This document shows, in pieces, positions 47,901 through 58,650 of a stretch of DNA of 64,000 nucleotides. The stretch spans positions 13,460,907 through 13,524,906 of the forward strand of contig NC_068351.1 of assembly GCF_014633365.1 (NCBI RefSeq), given 5' to 3'. How positions within the stretch are numbered: the first letter of the stretch is position 1; every line of letters begins with the position of its first letter. The DNA is from Diospyros lotus (taxonomy: Eukaryota > Streptophyta > Magnoliopsida > Ericales > Ebenaceae). The translations under genes were made by a program, and so were the position numbers. Below the pieces are notes generated by a model. The model saw only the letters and a list, made by a program, of their open reading frames with translations. It searched no databases and was not told the origin of the DNA.

Positions 47901-50900
47901 TGATTGTCTTTTAATAGTTTATATTTTTTTGTGTATAAAAGTTTGTACTCTTTATTCCATTTGTGTGTGCTTCACTTCACTTAAGCCCCATAGGTCTTTT
48001 GCACTTAAGTGCGCTTAGAACTTTTGAAAACACTGATTCAGCATGGAAAAAAAAAAAAAGAAGAAGAAGGCGGTTATTGACAAAATCCAGAAAATTTTTA
48101 TCAACCATGAGACCCTGATAGATAGTCGACCACATTTTGATTAAATCACATTTTGATTAAATCTAGTTCACTAAGACATTGCTGAATCTATTTCCAATCA
48201 GGCTGTATTGAAAGGAAATGTAAGCAGCAGTCAAATGAATCTTTATTACAAGTATTCCCAAACCTTTACTTCTAAACTCAAGACAATTCAACCAAACTTT
48301 GCTCCTACTTTTGATTGGTTATGGTTTCCTTCTTTTTCCTTGCATATTCTAAAGATCCAGATTTCATTTTTCATTTACATAAAGGCTCAACTATAACATA
48401 TAAAAGAAGCAAATTTAACAATCTACATACAAGTGAATATCTACATCCTGTACAAATTAATCATGAGAGAAGGCAGACAAAGGACATGATAATTCTTCCC
48501 CTAACACTATCAATTGAACCCTCTATCTATCTCATCAAAAGCACCTCTAGTCCTCTAGCAATATATGCCACATAATACAACAAAGCGTTGTTCCAAGCCA
48601 AAGCCAGACCCAAACTCATAATCAAAAGAAGGAATAACGCATCAAGTCTTAATCTTAGTAGTTGGAGTAGGCTACATGGATTTTAGCTTGCCAATCATCT
48701 CTATCTATAGTAGTATACGCTTTAAGTCCATTACAATGTATATCATGCCTAAGAGTTTCTAACTTTTTATTGATCTTCCTCTACTTGTTAAGTTAAAACC
48801 TCTTTCCATTCCATTCTCTTTCCTCACAAGAACATCCATCGGTCTTCTTCTCATATAACCAAACCATCATAATCATATCGCACACATAAGTTCACTAGTC
48901 CAACCTTATGATGTGTAACCTCATTTTTAACTCTATCCATTTTTGTGTGACCATACATCCATTACAACATCATCATCTCTGTTATTCTCATATTTTGCAC
49001 ATGTTGGTGATCTACTGCCCAATATTCCACGCCATAAAACAAAGATGGTCTTATAGGCATCAAATAAAAAATTTCTTTTAGCCTTAATAGGATTTTACTA
49101 AAACATGAAATGCTTGGCGCATTTCTCCTTCCAACCATCTTGTCTTAATTCTATTAGTAACACCACAAATAATCTTCCCATATTTTTGGACAAAATTGAT
49201 CTAAGATATTTTTTTCGAAATGGCATGATCTTTAAGTTTTGCTATCACATCATCCACACTTGTATTTTTATTAAACAAATACTCCATATATTTAGTTTTA
49301 TAGCTGCCCAACTTAAATCCTTCAGATTCTACAGTGTCCCTCCAAGAAAAAAATAGATGCAAAAGTAGGCTGACATGACCCTCTTTACACCAAAAGAACA
49401 GAGGAAGGCTCTAACACAGCTAGCAACAATACAATATAGAAGAAGCTTGACTAATTCCGCAACTAGCTTACAGATATTACACATTTTAGTAACCATTTGG
49501 GATCACTCCACTCAGGTTGTCTATTACCAAAATGGAACCTGCCAAGCAGTCCAAACAAAAAGGCAACCTAGGAAGTGCCCTTAATCTCTAGAAAGCTTTC
49601 TAGGGGATGTCAATTCTCCTTTCACAAAAAAGGTCCAATAGAACAAACAGATTGAAAATTTTCCCTCTCCAAGATGGATAAGGCCATCTGTCTTCCTATC
49701 AATCACCAAGTCATTATCCAGAATTCAGGGAAAAAATTGCCAAAATATTCAATTTCACAATTTTGTAAAATAAGTATGCACTGAAAGAACCGCAATTTTA
49801 ACAGAGGAATTGCTGAGATAATCTCACCGCCACACCTTACCCTAGCCAGCAGAAAAATGGCGGGGAAAATCTTAATAAGTGAATGAGTATTACAACACAT
49901 CACTTTCCATAATTTCATTCTAGAACCAAATTCCAACCAGAACTCAACACAAGAAAGAAGTAACTCTAGAATCTCATAAAATCCTCCACAATCCTACTAT
50001 GGACAGTACCTAACTTCTCCTATGGTCCAAACAACAATTCAAGTATCCATACAAACAATAACCTTTACCCAAAAGAAGTGACCCCTTGACCCATACAAAC
50101 CCTGTCCCAACCAACTAAGCTACACTTAAAAGATCATCATGAAGGCTACACCCAAAGGGAGTTTCTTCATCACATCTTAAGACTATAAACCAATGAGGTA
50201 TGGATTAGTTAAAATCAAGATTCTGAAAACCAAACCAAAGCATTGACTCAAGAAGGGAAAAGGGAAATGAATTATAACTTAGATCTAAAAATGGGAAATT
50301 CAAAAACAGGAAAAAAAAAAATCACAACCAGGTTTAACCATTTTTTTCCAGCCAGCTAGACTTGTCTGGCAATCCATTGTCAATCAACCTGGTCTGACAG
50401 GCCAGTCAGGTCCAATATTTACAACAATGGACACGTACTATCTTCTTTAAGTCGGCCACCTTTGGACAGATATTATCTTCCGAAGATGGAAGATTTCTCT
50501 CATCTCTCTCTATAACCCCATCTAAAACTAGCTTAGCCTTGAGATCAATTACATTGACCCTTGAGGATCAGAGATGTACTGGCATCTGACATCCAAAGGT
50601 CGGTCTAAATATTTCACTCTTAAAGGCACCAATGTTACAAACCCAAGTAAGCTGACAAGCGTTTGTATTACTCACCCTTGCCTAGAATTACTTGTAGCCT
50701 CAAAATTCAAAAATGCTTGGATCCACAGAAAGACAATATGGAGGAGACTAACCAGTTTCTCCTGAGGACCAGAAAAAATAATGATGTCATCACCAAATAG
50801 AAAATGTGGGAGCATATGTAGTTAATCCCCAAGAATGTTGGCAATCTCTTTTGTAGTTGGATAGAGGTCTGAGTTGGGAAGAGTAGGAGACTACCATTTT

Positions 50901-53900
50901 CTTTTGCATCTTTAGCTTTAATGTGGTTAATCTGGTGAATGGCTTAACGAAAGATCTTTAGTTGCATTAACAAAAGATCTTTACAAAGATGGAAGACATC
51001 TACTCTTAACCTTGAGGATGGAATTTTTTTTCCTTCTTTTTTTATATTTGAATCTAAGGTAGCATTGTTGTTGAACAAGTCTTTTAAGTTTTGTTGTATA
51101 ATACAGATAGGACAAGTCTTGATAACAAGGGTAAGGTTGCTCCTTTGTGTCACGACCGAGGGGTTTAGAGATAATTGTTCAATACATTTAATTCTTCTTT
51201 GTTAGAATTATTCCTTCTCAAATTCTCTGTCTCCCTCTGTTTTCTCTGATTTCTCCCTTCCTTTCTATTCTCTCTTCCCCGATTCCTTCCAAATTCCAAT
51301 TCGAAACCCTAGGTGTGTGACATTTGGTATCAGAGCCAGTTGATTGTCAGCAGTGATTCTGTCAGTTCCTAGCAGCTAATCAAGGTTTGAATTTGGAGGC
51401 GACCCAAGCCAACAATTCTTGGATGTGATTCCAGCGACTTCTGTTAGCTGCAACAGAGTCAATCAGAGCAAGGCTATCCTCGGAAGCCGAATGCAGGCGA
51501 TTTCCAAAGAAACTGCAACGGTAATTCACTGTAGATCTGAGACGACTTGAGGAATGGCAAAAGGTACCAGGATGAAGCAGCTAGAAGCAAGGATGGAGGC
51601 AATGGAATTGGGACTGCTGCAGACTCAGGAGGCGGTGAGGCGCAGCAGGGAAGAGAACTCTGCCATACGAGAAAGTGTGAAGAGATGGAGAAAAGCAGAG
51701 AAGAAACTGCCAGAACATTGGATCAATTTGTCCAGAGAATAGACAGCATGTTCAAAATGCTGTCAACATTATTGCCTCAATTTTGTTTATCAGTGGATTT
51801 TCCACCGAGATCCACTTCCAATCCACTCCTGCCTGGTGATGGAATTCTTCCTCAAGTTTCAGGATTGGAGTTTCCACTGAGATCCACTTCTGATCCAAAC
51901 TTGCCAGGTGATGGAATTCTTCCTCGAGTTTCAGGAATGCAAGAGGCTGAGGAATTTCTGATTCTGGAGCCAGCAGTCTAGGTAAAGGGTTCTTCTCATA
52001 CCTCGCACTATACTCCCATGCCAAGGTTGGAGATACCAGTTTTTGAAGAATCAAAACCGAGAAGGTGAATTTGTAGATGCCAGAGGTTTTTTCAGTATTA
52101 TAATATACCACAAGGGCAGAAGGATAACCTTGCAGCAGCCTATCTCAACGATATGGCTAACCTGTGGTATCAAGGTTGGAATAAGATGAGGAGATTTGAG
52201 GCCAGTTGGACTGAGTTCGTGGAGGATCTATGTGACTGGTTTTGAAAGAAGTCAATGACCGACATGGTTGAAGAATTTAACAAATTAAAGCAAGACGGAT
52301 CTGTAATGGAGTATCAGATCCGGTTTGAAGAATTCAGGTCTTTAATGCTGAATTCTCAGCCTGCTTTAACAGAGCAATATTTTGTTTCCAGCTTCATAAG
52401 TGGCCTTAAGGATGAACTAAGGCCAATTGTAAAAATGATGCAACCTGCTCCTGTTAAGCAGGCTGCTGTGAAGGCAAGGCTACAGGAGCTTGTGATTCTC
52501 AAAAAGTACACTATCTTAACAGAAATTCAGGCTTCCTTCAACCAACGGTGGGAAGGAAATCAAGACAATTTGAATTCTAGGGCTATCCTAACCCTAATTC
52601 AGTTAAATCATCTACTATGGAGCAGAGAAGGAAGTTAGGATTGTGCTAGAAATGTGGAGATACATTCACTCCCAGCCATCAATGTAGAAGACAATTACTG
52701 AACATGGAAGACTTAAGAGGAAGAAAACGAAGGAGGAGAGCCAGTGGCTCAGTTTTCATAGTTTCTTGTGACAGTTACTGAACACGGAAGGCTCAGTGGA
52801 AGAAAACGAAGAAGGAGAGCCAGCGGGAATTGGATGAAGAACAGCGGCTCAGTTGTCATAGTCTCTTGGAGAAAAGAAACCTCTCAAGGAGCAGGGATTG
52901 TCATGACACAAGGGAATAGATGTAATTGTTCAATACATGTAATTCTTCTTTGTTGTACTGTAGGCTGTTGTAGTATTGTACCTTTCAGTTTATTGCTAAC
53001 TGAAGGGAGAGAACAGCCTATAAATAGGCTGGATTAGTTAGAGAATACAGTTGATGAATGAATTCTGAATTCTTTCTCCTCGAATTCTCCCTTTCCCTCT
53101 GTTCTCTCTGATTTCTCCCTCCATTCTTCTGATTTTTCCCTTCCTTTCTATTCTCTCTTCCCCGATTCCTTCCAAATTCCAATTCTAAACCCTAGGTAAA
53201 CCCTAGGTGTGTGACATTTTGCTATTGGAAGGTCACGGGTTCAAGTTGAGGAAACAACTTCATTGTAAAGCAAGCTAAGGCTGCTTAGAAAAAGGACAAT
53301 CCTCTGTCCCTCACAAAATAGGAAACCTCATGCACTAGAGATCCTAATAGTCCTAGTTGTCATATATAGGACCTTATTTTCAGAACACCACAAGTTTTGG
53401 TGCATTCTTTTTAGAACCAAAAAAAACCACTATACTTTTTATTTATTGTGCATTAACTAACCTGGCCAACCCATTGCCTGAGACTTCTGATGTGTTCGTT
53501 CACTTGCTCAGGAGTGAATAGCTCCATCAATGATACACCCTTTATTTTTGGCTTCCCAGACTTTGTTCCAGTAGGATTTTCAGCAGGTGGTGTCACATTT
53601 TCATGCTTTGCAGAGACCAACCCTTTCTCAACTGTAATGAACTTTTGCTGAGCAGAACCAGCTGTATCATCAGGCATCACAGGAGCACCAGTTGCCTTTT
53701 GGCTATATGTATCATCCATATAGTCTTTCTTCATGTCAGTAATATTAGGATTTCCTTGCCCAGAGCCTACAGGAATGTCAGTCTTTACCTCTGCAGGCTC
53801 AGTTTTCAGATCCATACTAGTGTGAACATGTTGGAATTCCTCGCCCTGTGCACCATGGTGTAGATGAGACTCACCACTGGCAGGAACTGCAACAGCAGAA

Positions 53901-56900
53901 CTTTCACTCTCAGTAGGAAGAGACTGGGAAGGCGGCTCTATCTTTATGCGCTTCAGCAAAGGCAGTGAATCTTCCGAAGTTTCAACTGGAGGACTCGTAT
54001 TTGAAGTCAATTGAGCAGTAGTCTCTACATTATCATATGATTTACTGGATATATTGGTAGAAACTTCCATAGCAGAATTAGAATCTGAGCGGGGACGAGC
54101 CTTCTGTTGCGCTTGTATATAATTCTTGACAGGAACACAAACAGGGCAACCTAGGTCCCTGCAATGCTTGTGATGATTCAGTAGCATCTTTGTATGGTGG
54201 CAACGAGGATACGGACATTGAGATGCATTGCATTGGTCAAGATGTCTCCAAAGTTTTTGGACAGTTATGCAGTTAACTTCCTGGCATTTCCCTTCTGGGG
54301 CCATACACCGACGGGCATGCCTCAAAAACAATAGCCACCTTTGTTGATTCTTGAACTGCCGTTCACGGTTTGGATTACCAGATCTACAGGCAGAACCACC
54401 TGAGTTTGGGGGCTCTACTGTTCTAGTAACAGAAGTCTCACAAATAAATCCTTCTGATGATAAATTATTTTGCTGTGCTTCATCTTGCCCACTTATTCTC
54501 TGACGGAATTCATCCTGAATATTCTGTTCGTGCAACAAGTTCCCCAACATAGAAGACCTGTCCTGTGACTTAGGATGCCATTGACCCAGTAGCAGCCCCT
54601 CTGATTGTACTCCAACAGAAAGGCAGCCAAAATCACTTTGGGAGTCCACAACCAACTGGTTAGGATGCAACAACTGTTGCATCTGTCGTGAAGTTTGAAC
54701 CTGTGATGAGCACACACCTTGTGAGACAGAGGGAACAGAAAGTGCCTGAGTCCCTGTGGAATGATTCTCAGCAGATCTTTGCTGAAACTGGTTCTGCAAC
54801 TCAGGAAATTGGAACTGTTCTGAGACTTGTGAGTGTAGAGCTTCATCACGAATCTCAACTCCATGCTCAGGCCTTGGTTGACTGCCTATATCAGAATTTA
54901 ACTGAGAATGACCCAAAGACTCATGCTTTAACAATATCTGATGCTGCAGAATTTGCTGCTTTTGTTGCCGCTGATGTTGAACAAATTGCTGTTGATGGAA
55001 CTGAGGCTGCTGCTGAAACTGTTGCTGGTGATTAGTTTGCAAGAGATTGTCTTGCAAAGAGCTAGAAGCTTGAAAGTTCATCTTTTCTGATTGATCAATA
55101 GATTGAGACTTTACATGAGCAGCCTGCTGGGTACTGCGTAAATTTGACTGAGTAGTTATCATTGGAGAGTTGGTCCTCGATGTAGGCTGCAAGTTTGTTG
55201 GATTCAAATTCTGATTGTTCATTGCTGAACCAGCAGTGGTTATACCATAGAATTGCCCAGGTCCTGAAGAATCAGAAGTGCTCATTCCATATCCATCACC
55301 TATAAAATAAATATGAGCAAAAAAATGCAGTTATAGACAAATAACATAATTTTAAATGCAAACATGTTAGACCTCCCAAGATGTATCATACGAAGAGTAA
55401 GAGTGTACCCTGTATCAACGTCCGCTGATGTTGGTCAAAATGTTGTAAAGATTTGGGTGAACTGCCATATGATGTGGCCGTCATATAGCCCTCAGAAGTT
55501 CCAGGACCATTGATCAACTGTAAATTTCCTCGCGTACTTAAACCACCATTTAAAGCCCCATTTGAAAATCCATAAGATTTCTGCTGCAAACCAGACCTAA
55601 GTCCACCACCTATGTGACTCCCAAGGCTGTGCAGTATCCGGCTGTTTTGGCCACCAACTTGTTGCTTTTGGGCCAAAGTCTGGGGTACCATAGTGGATTC
55701 AACAGTTGAAAAGGCACCAGTAGTATTAGAAGATTCCAACTTCACAGAATAATGATTACTGTTGCTATTAAATCCAGGAGTGGGGATCATTTGGCTTGCC
55801 ATTCTTTGTACACCTCCACTGGAACTTATGGAAAAATTAGAAGGCGACTGTTGATACCCATTAGATATGGGACCTGCAGAAGTGGACTTTGTTACTTGAA
55901 TGGATATAAGAGCAACTGATAGCTAATGAATTCAAAGCGATAAAAAAGTATCAAATACCATTAGAAGAGTTGAAAGAACTATTGTGGACTGCAACGGAAG
56001 GCCCACTAGTAGTTGGCAATACACTTCCAGCATTCCCAGTTGCAGGCGCAATGTTATTACCCCCGCTGGCAGCTAACAGGGAAGTATCCATGGAAGATGT
56101 AACCATCATGCTTGAATTCCCACCATGTTGCATACCAGGAGTTGGTATCATTGTACCAATAGAAGAGGAGGAATTAACAACCTGTGGATATTGTTGGTTG
56201 TGATTACTCATTGGTAAACGCTTGATCAGACCATGCAAACGATTTTCAAGAGTCTCAAGGTTTATATACTCCTCCTGGCAATACAAAAAAAAAAAAAGGT
56301 TACACAAAGCAAAGTATACAGGGTCAACAAACTGAAATAAGATACTAATTCATTCTGGAAACTACTAAAGCTCTAATGCCAAAATGAAAATGAAAGAAGT
56401 CCCCCCACAAATACAAAAATAAAAAGAACCCTCAATTGAAAAGCAGTTATTTTATCACTTCAATTCCATTGCAAACCAGGTAGCAGACAAGATATATAGT
56501 TCACAGGAAGGATTGAAAAGCAGAACAAAGGATAACTATAACGAACCTTGGAGGCAGCATTCCTCAACAGAATGTCGTCTAGGCGTCTTACAATGTCCAG
56601 AATCCGATTAGTTTGTATTTCATGACCCTGTTGCCGTTGCATAAGATATTCATAGCTGCAGAGAAGGAGAAATGAAGTTTAGCTGAACATTCAATGCTAT
56701 ACTAAATCTTCTAGCTACAAATGTGAAAAAAGCTCCCCCAGAGTATCCATTTCATATGAATGTTAGACAACAACAGGAACTAACAGGACAACAATTGGAG
56801 GATAAAGAGCTTTGATATCAAATACTACAATTTAATGGGAATGCTACAACAGAGGCCACTGCTATGACAAAAGTTAGAACTGCAAGCATAAGAACAGATA

Positions 56901-58650
56901 ATGCCACAGCTTATCTATACAACCCAAATCAAGTTATTTAAACCACACATTCATCCATTTGGAATAGTCAACCCCACGTAGAGGGATAAAGGGTTGGTAT
57001 GTGGTTATATTCATCCATTTGGAAGGAAGACACTCTCCTTCAAGTATTCTCTGCACCCTGAAGAAAACAGTTGAAAAAAAGGGGAGGGAACTGGCACAAC
57101 CCTCCCTGACTCCCAAAACAAACCATGGTTCTAACTTGTATAAAAGATCTACCAATATAAAGTTACAAGCCTAACATACAAATGACTGTCATCAATACTA
57201 TGTTTCCACTTCTGTTTCATTGTAAGGCTGGCTGCAGATGAAGCTAGTTAGTTTGTAGAGAATATTAGTCCAAGGCAATCTATTGCTTGAGCACTTTGGT
57301 CCACTTCCAACAAGTCAAATTGCACTTATTGTGGCTGAACCCACAAAAAGTTCAGGTCAAGTTATATTTGCAACTGTGGATACGATGCAGTTCTATTCTC
57401 CTCTCTGTATAATCCTTGCATATTAAAAATAAGATATAAACTACCAGCAATTAGTTTTATATAGCACTCTCCATCTTTCTGAGCACGTCCTTAGTTCACC
57501 GGATAAAAACAATACAAATGACCATCCCCATTAAGGAAAAGTAGAAACTATAAACACGGGAGCAGGACATGATATGAAAGGTACATCCTAACACAGCAAT
57601 TTTCATGTGGATTAAGAGAGAACATGACAATAACATTGACATAAATAAATCTATATGATGTATATTATATACATAAAAGTATCAACTACTTCTTCATTTT
57701 TACACTACAATACATTTTTATAATTTCTAATCATGAAAAAACTGAAAATTTTGACCACAAAATTAATAAAATTAAAAATCTAGATAAGCAAGAGCTACTA
57801 GGTATAAATCCATATTGGTTTTATTTATAATTGACTAACAACACATTCTTTTAAATATGTGGTGTGATTCAAATTTATTTATTTAAAGTGATGACCAATA
57901 TGTCTAAGAACATTTTATTTACTTAATAAGAGGGCATGTCAACCAATGTCTACCAAATATTTGGAGATGCCTATTACTGAGTGTGTCTGAGATGGTGTCT
58001 CAAACAATAAAATATGTATTGTTTCGTTGCATCTCAGCATCCACATACATCCCCAAAAATGATGGTCTTACTTGTTTGACCCCCCGAGGTGGCAACATAT
58101 GGAAACATGTAAAAGAAGCAATGATCTTTTTATTCTTCCAGAAATCTGAAGGACAAAATGCGCTGCCTGTTTTTTTAGATTTTGAAACAAAAAAGTAAAT
58201 CAAATAGCACCAAAAAAACAAATAGCATCATCTGGATGATAAAACAAAATTTTCCTATATTCATCCCTGATCTTATACCTGGCTTTTCAATTGAACATTA
58301 TTTCATAGCAAAAAAACTATTCTGCCAAAAGATAAGTCTGCTCCACTTCACCCTTCTACAACAAACACCTCCCCCCCCACCCCAAAAAAAATAAAAATAA
58401 AAAAATAACACAAGCATGTAAACTGAAGTCATAACAAAGACGGAATAAGTAACAGTGTCTCTTACATCTTCTCTTGCATAAATCTGCGTGCCTTCGCTAG
58501 CTCAATATCCATAATTAGAGTATTACGATGACCCCCTATTTGGTTAGAAATAGAACTTCCATTCTGCTGAGAAAGTCCAGGCAACTGACTACCAATTTGA
58601 TTAGGCACCTGCCCTGATATTTGTCCAGACATATGTGCCTGCAAATTCAT
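32979..58650 (-). CDS. HAC1-like: HAC1-like p300/CBP-type histone acetyltransferase, 16 coding exons
   Basis: Coding exons, 5' to 3' on the minus strand: 58650-58466, 56655-56547, 56274-55959, 55873-55409, 55299-53462, 47138-46842, 46743-46465, 45673-45545, 44450-44250, 44119-43977, 43887-43575, 41918-41779, 36560-36482, 36350-35958, 33426-33209, 33093-32979. They total 5220 nt, or 1739 aa plus stop, close to the usual plant HAC1 length. All junctions keep frame and use GT-AG, except the donor after 44250, which is GC. Domains are TAZ1 (about 676-748), PHD (about 1060-1125), KAT11 acetyltransferase (about 1164-1425), ZZ (about 1437-1480), a second ZZ (about 1562-1610) and TAZ2 (about 1634-1700). 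The protein acetylates histones and acts as a nuclear transcription coactivator. The start [18 protein letters not shown] is the usual HAC start. No break is seen, so the gene should be functional in spite of transposon-filled introns. Confidence 0.95.
34905..35035 (-). mobile_element. Au-type SINE remnant in intron 14
   Basis: Read on the minus strand it has gagggtgagccttgataa, aaggttgctcc-like wording and a gtttgagtt B-box-like word followed by gtggaaaccacctct. This is the pattern of tRNA-derived plant Au SINEs, about 130 bp and quite diverged. Confidence 0.6.
35640..35795 (-). mobile_element. Au-type SINE remnant in intron 14
   Basis: On the minus strand: gagcctttgtagcaatggg, gtgagtggaaggtcacgggttggagttcc (B box region), agaaacaacctctttacaaa, then aaggttgcata. 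This matches the general wording of plant Au SINEs. Confidence 0.65.
36930..37910 (+). mobile_element. L1/RTE-like LINE 3' remnants, two tandem pieces, in intron 12
   Basis: The plus strand encodes, with many stops and shifts, the C-terminal part of a plant non-LTR reverse transcriptase: wording like '[12 protein letters not shown]...[11 protein letters not shown]' and '[15 protein letters not shown]...MRMLRWIYG', then the '[13 protein letters not shown]...RVDGMEQ' tail. A first piece spans about 36930-37560. A second, partial repeat of the tail spans about 37600-37910. Confidence 0.7.
38815..39335 (+). repeat. Diverged tandem duplication, about 300-bp period, in intron 12
   Basis: Segments starting caaaattggaatacttt (38827) and caaaattcgggtacttt (39129) run parallel through aaaaacagtttttggaagttggaacca (both) and tgcatattatat...gcatattgcatca. 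It is an old duplication with many substitutions, of unknown origin. Confidence 0.65.
40325..41368 (+). mobile_element. Non-autonomous hAT-type DNA transposon, 1044 bp, in intron 12
   Basis: Termini CAGTGTTTTGAAAAG and (inverted) CAGTGTCTAAAAAAG, with 8-bp flanks tttctaat (40317-40324) and tttctgat (41369-41376) that differ by one base. Subterminal regions are full of AAGTGCA/TGCACTT words. There is no transposase ORF. The 8-bp duplication and CA(G)TG ends are hAT hallmarks. Confidence 0.8.
43575..47138 (-). CDS. HAC1-like: HAC1-like exons 6-11: Cys-rich/PHD and KAT11 catalytic domain
   Basis: Exon 6 carries CQLCAVEKL...CSPCGARI...CIPCYND zinc ligands. Exon 7 is the PHD finger ([18 protein letters not shown]...CPNC). 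Exons 8-11 are the acetyltransferase core, including [56 protein letters not shown] and [15 protein letters not shown], all as in plant HACs. Exon 9 ends ATTCTG and the intron starts GCATGT, a GC-AG intron. The exon 6/7 junction gives two adjacent Trp where related proteins usually have Pro-Trp. Intron 8 holds a LINE remnant with a solo LTR. Confidence 0.93.
44480..45420 (+). mobile_element. LINE RT 3' remnant in intron 8, split by a solo LTR
   Basis: The wording [40 protein letters not shown] at 44480-44598 continues at 45006 ([25 protein letters not shown]). It is degenerate and related to the fragments at 36930-37910 and 48590-49330. Confidence 0.75.
44599..45005 (+). mobile_element. Small solo LTR or TRIM, 407 bp, inside the LINE remnant
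   Basis: It begins TGATGTGGGACA and ends TATCCCTATCA, with 5-bp target duplication ccagc at 44594-44598 and 45006-45010. Deleting it restores the LINE sequence. It is copia-like in size and ends, with no coding content. Confidence 0.75.
47240..48035 (-). mobile_element. Second hAT-type non-autonomous transposon, 796 bp, in intron 5
   Basis: Termini CAGTGTGTTAAAAAAG and (inverted) CAGTGTTTTCAAAAG. Right flank is attcagca, left flank attcag, overlapping the terminal CA. It shares the AAGTGCA-rich subterminal blocks and the gattgttgtaaattagggattg core with 40325-41368, in opposite orientation, so both belong to one family. Confidence 0.75.
48590..49330 (-). mobile_element. LINE 3' remnant, minus strand, in intron 5
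   Basis: The reverse complement reads like the same non-LTR RT tail found at 44480 and 36930 ([21 protein letters not shown], then MMML-like and a VWSHKNG region), with many breaks. Confidence 0.7.
49380..50900 (-). mobile_element. Degenerate L1-type LINE reverse transcriptase fragment in intron 5
   Basis: The reverse complement near 50770-50830 encodes [16 protein letters not shown], the RT box with the F-x-DD catalytic motif of L1 elements (usually FADD, here FGDD). The rest has lost frame. Boundaries are guesses. Confidence 0.5.
51105..51147 (+). mobile_element. Au-type SINE, left part, interrupted by the mini LTR element
   Basis: gtcttgataacaagggtaaggttgctcctttg is the A-box half of an Au-like SINE. 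The B-box half resumes at 53222 (ggaaggtcacgggttcaagt). This is the third Au-like copy in the window. Confidence 0.7.
51148..53216 (+). mobile_element. Gag-only mini LTR retrotransposon (TR-GAG-like) inside a SINE, intron 5
   Basis: The 5' LTR is 51148-51322 (TGTCACGACC...GTGTGACA, 175 bp) and the 3' LTR 52899-53216 (318 bp). They match except that the 5' copy lacks about 145 internal bp. A Met-type primer site TGGTATCAGAGCC lies at 51325. The inner part has only a broken gag and no RT or integrase. Flanks are ctttg (51143-51147) and ttttg (53217-53221), a target duplication with one change. It lies antisense to the host gene. Confidence 0.85.
51554..52760 (+). pseudogene. Gypsy-type gag of the mini element, broken
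   Basis: It starts [20 protein letters not shown] (51554). A frameshifted middle carries a gag core ([24 protein letters not shown] at about 52150), followed by [14 protein letters not shown]...[11 protein letters not shown] (52255-52440, interrupted by a TGA just before). A knuckle-like [14 protein letters not shown] with a stop inside lies near 52650. A 70-bp block (ttactgaaca(t/c)ggaag... to gagccag) is duplicated at about 52695 and 52772. Confidence 0.7.
53217..53330 (+). mobile_element. Au-type SINE, right part
   Basis: ggaaggtcacgggttcaagt (B box), then gaggaaacaacttcattgtaaagc and ctaaggctgc. It continues the SINE begun at 51105. Confidence 0.7.
53462..58650 (-). CDS. HAC1-like: HAC1-like exons 1-5: N-terminal Gln-rich part and TAZ1
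   Basis: Exon 1 (185 nt) and exon 2 (109 nt) encode the conserved HAC N-terminus (GHRN..., then YEYLMQRQQ). Exon 3 (316 nt) and exon 4 (465 nt) encode Ser/Asn/Gly-rich, probably disordered sequence with repeated MIPTPG motifs. Exon 5 (1838 nt) has a poly-Gln tract (about residues 450-480) and the TAZ1 zinc finger with its HxxxC-type triplets ([31 protein letters not shown]), an interaction module for transcription factors. The exon ends with [20 protein letters not shown], the HAC linker before the PHD region. Intron 1 (56656-58465) and the other small introns show no recognised element. Confidence 0.93.

Noticed and set aside
53603..55035. Plus-strand ORFs over the exon 5 region
   Set aside because: They are antisense shadows of the Gln-rich acetyltransferase exon.
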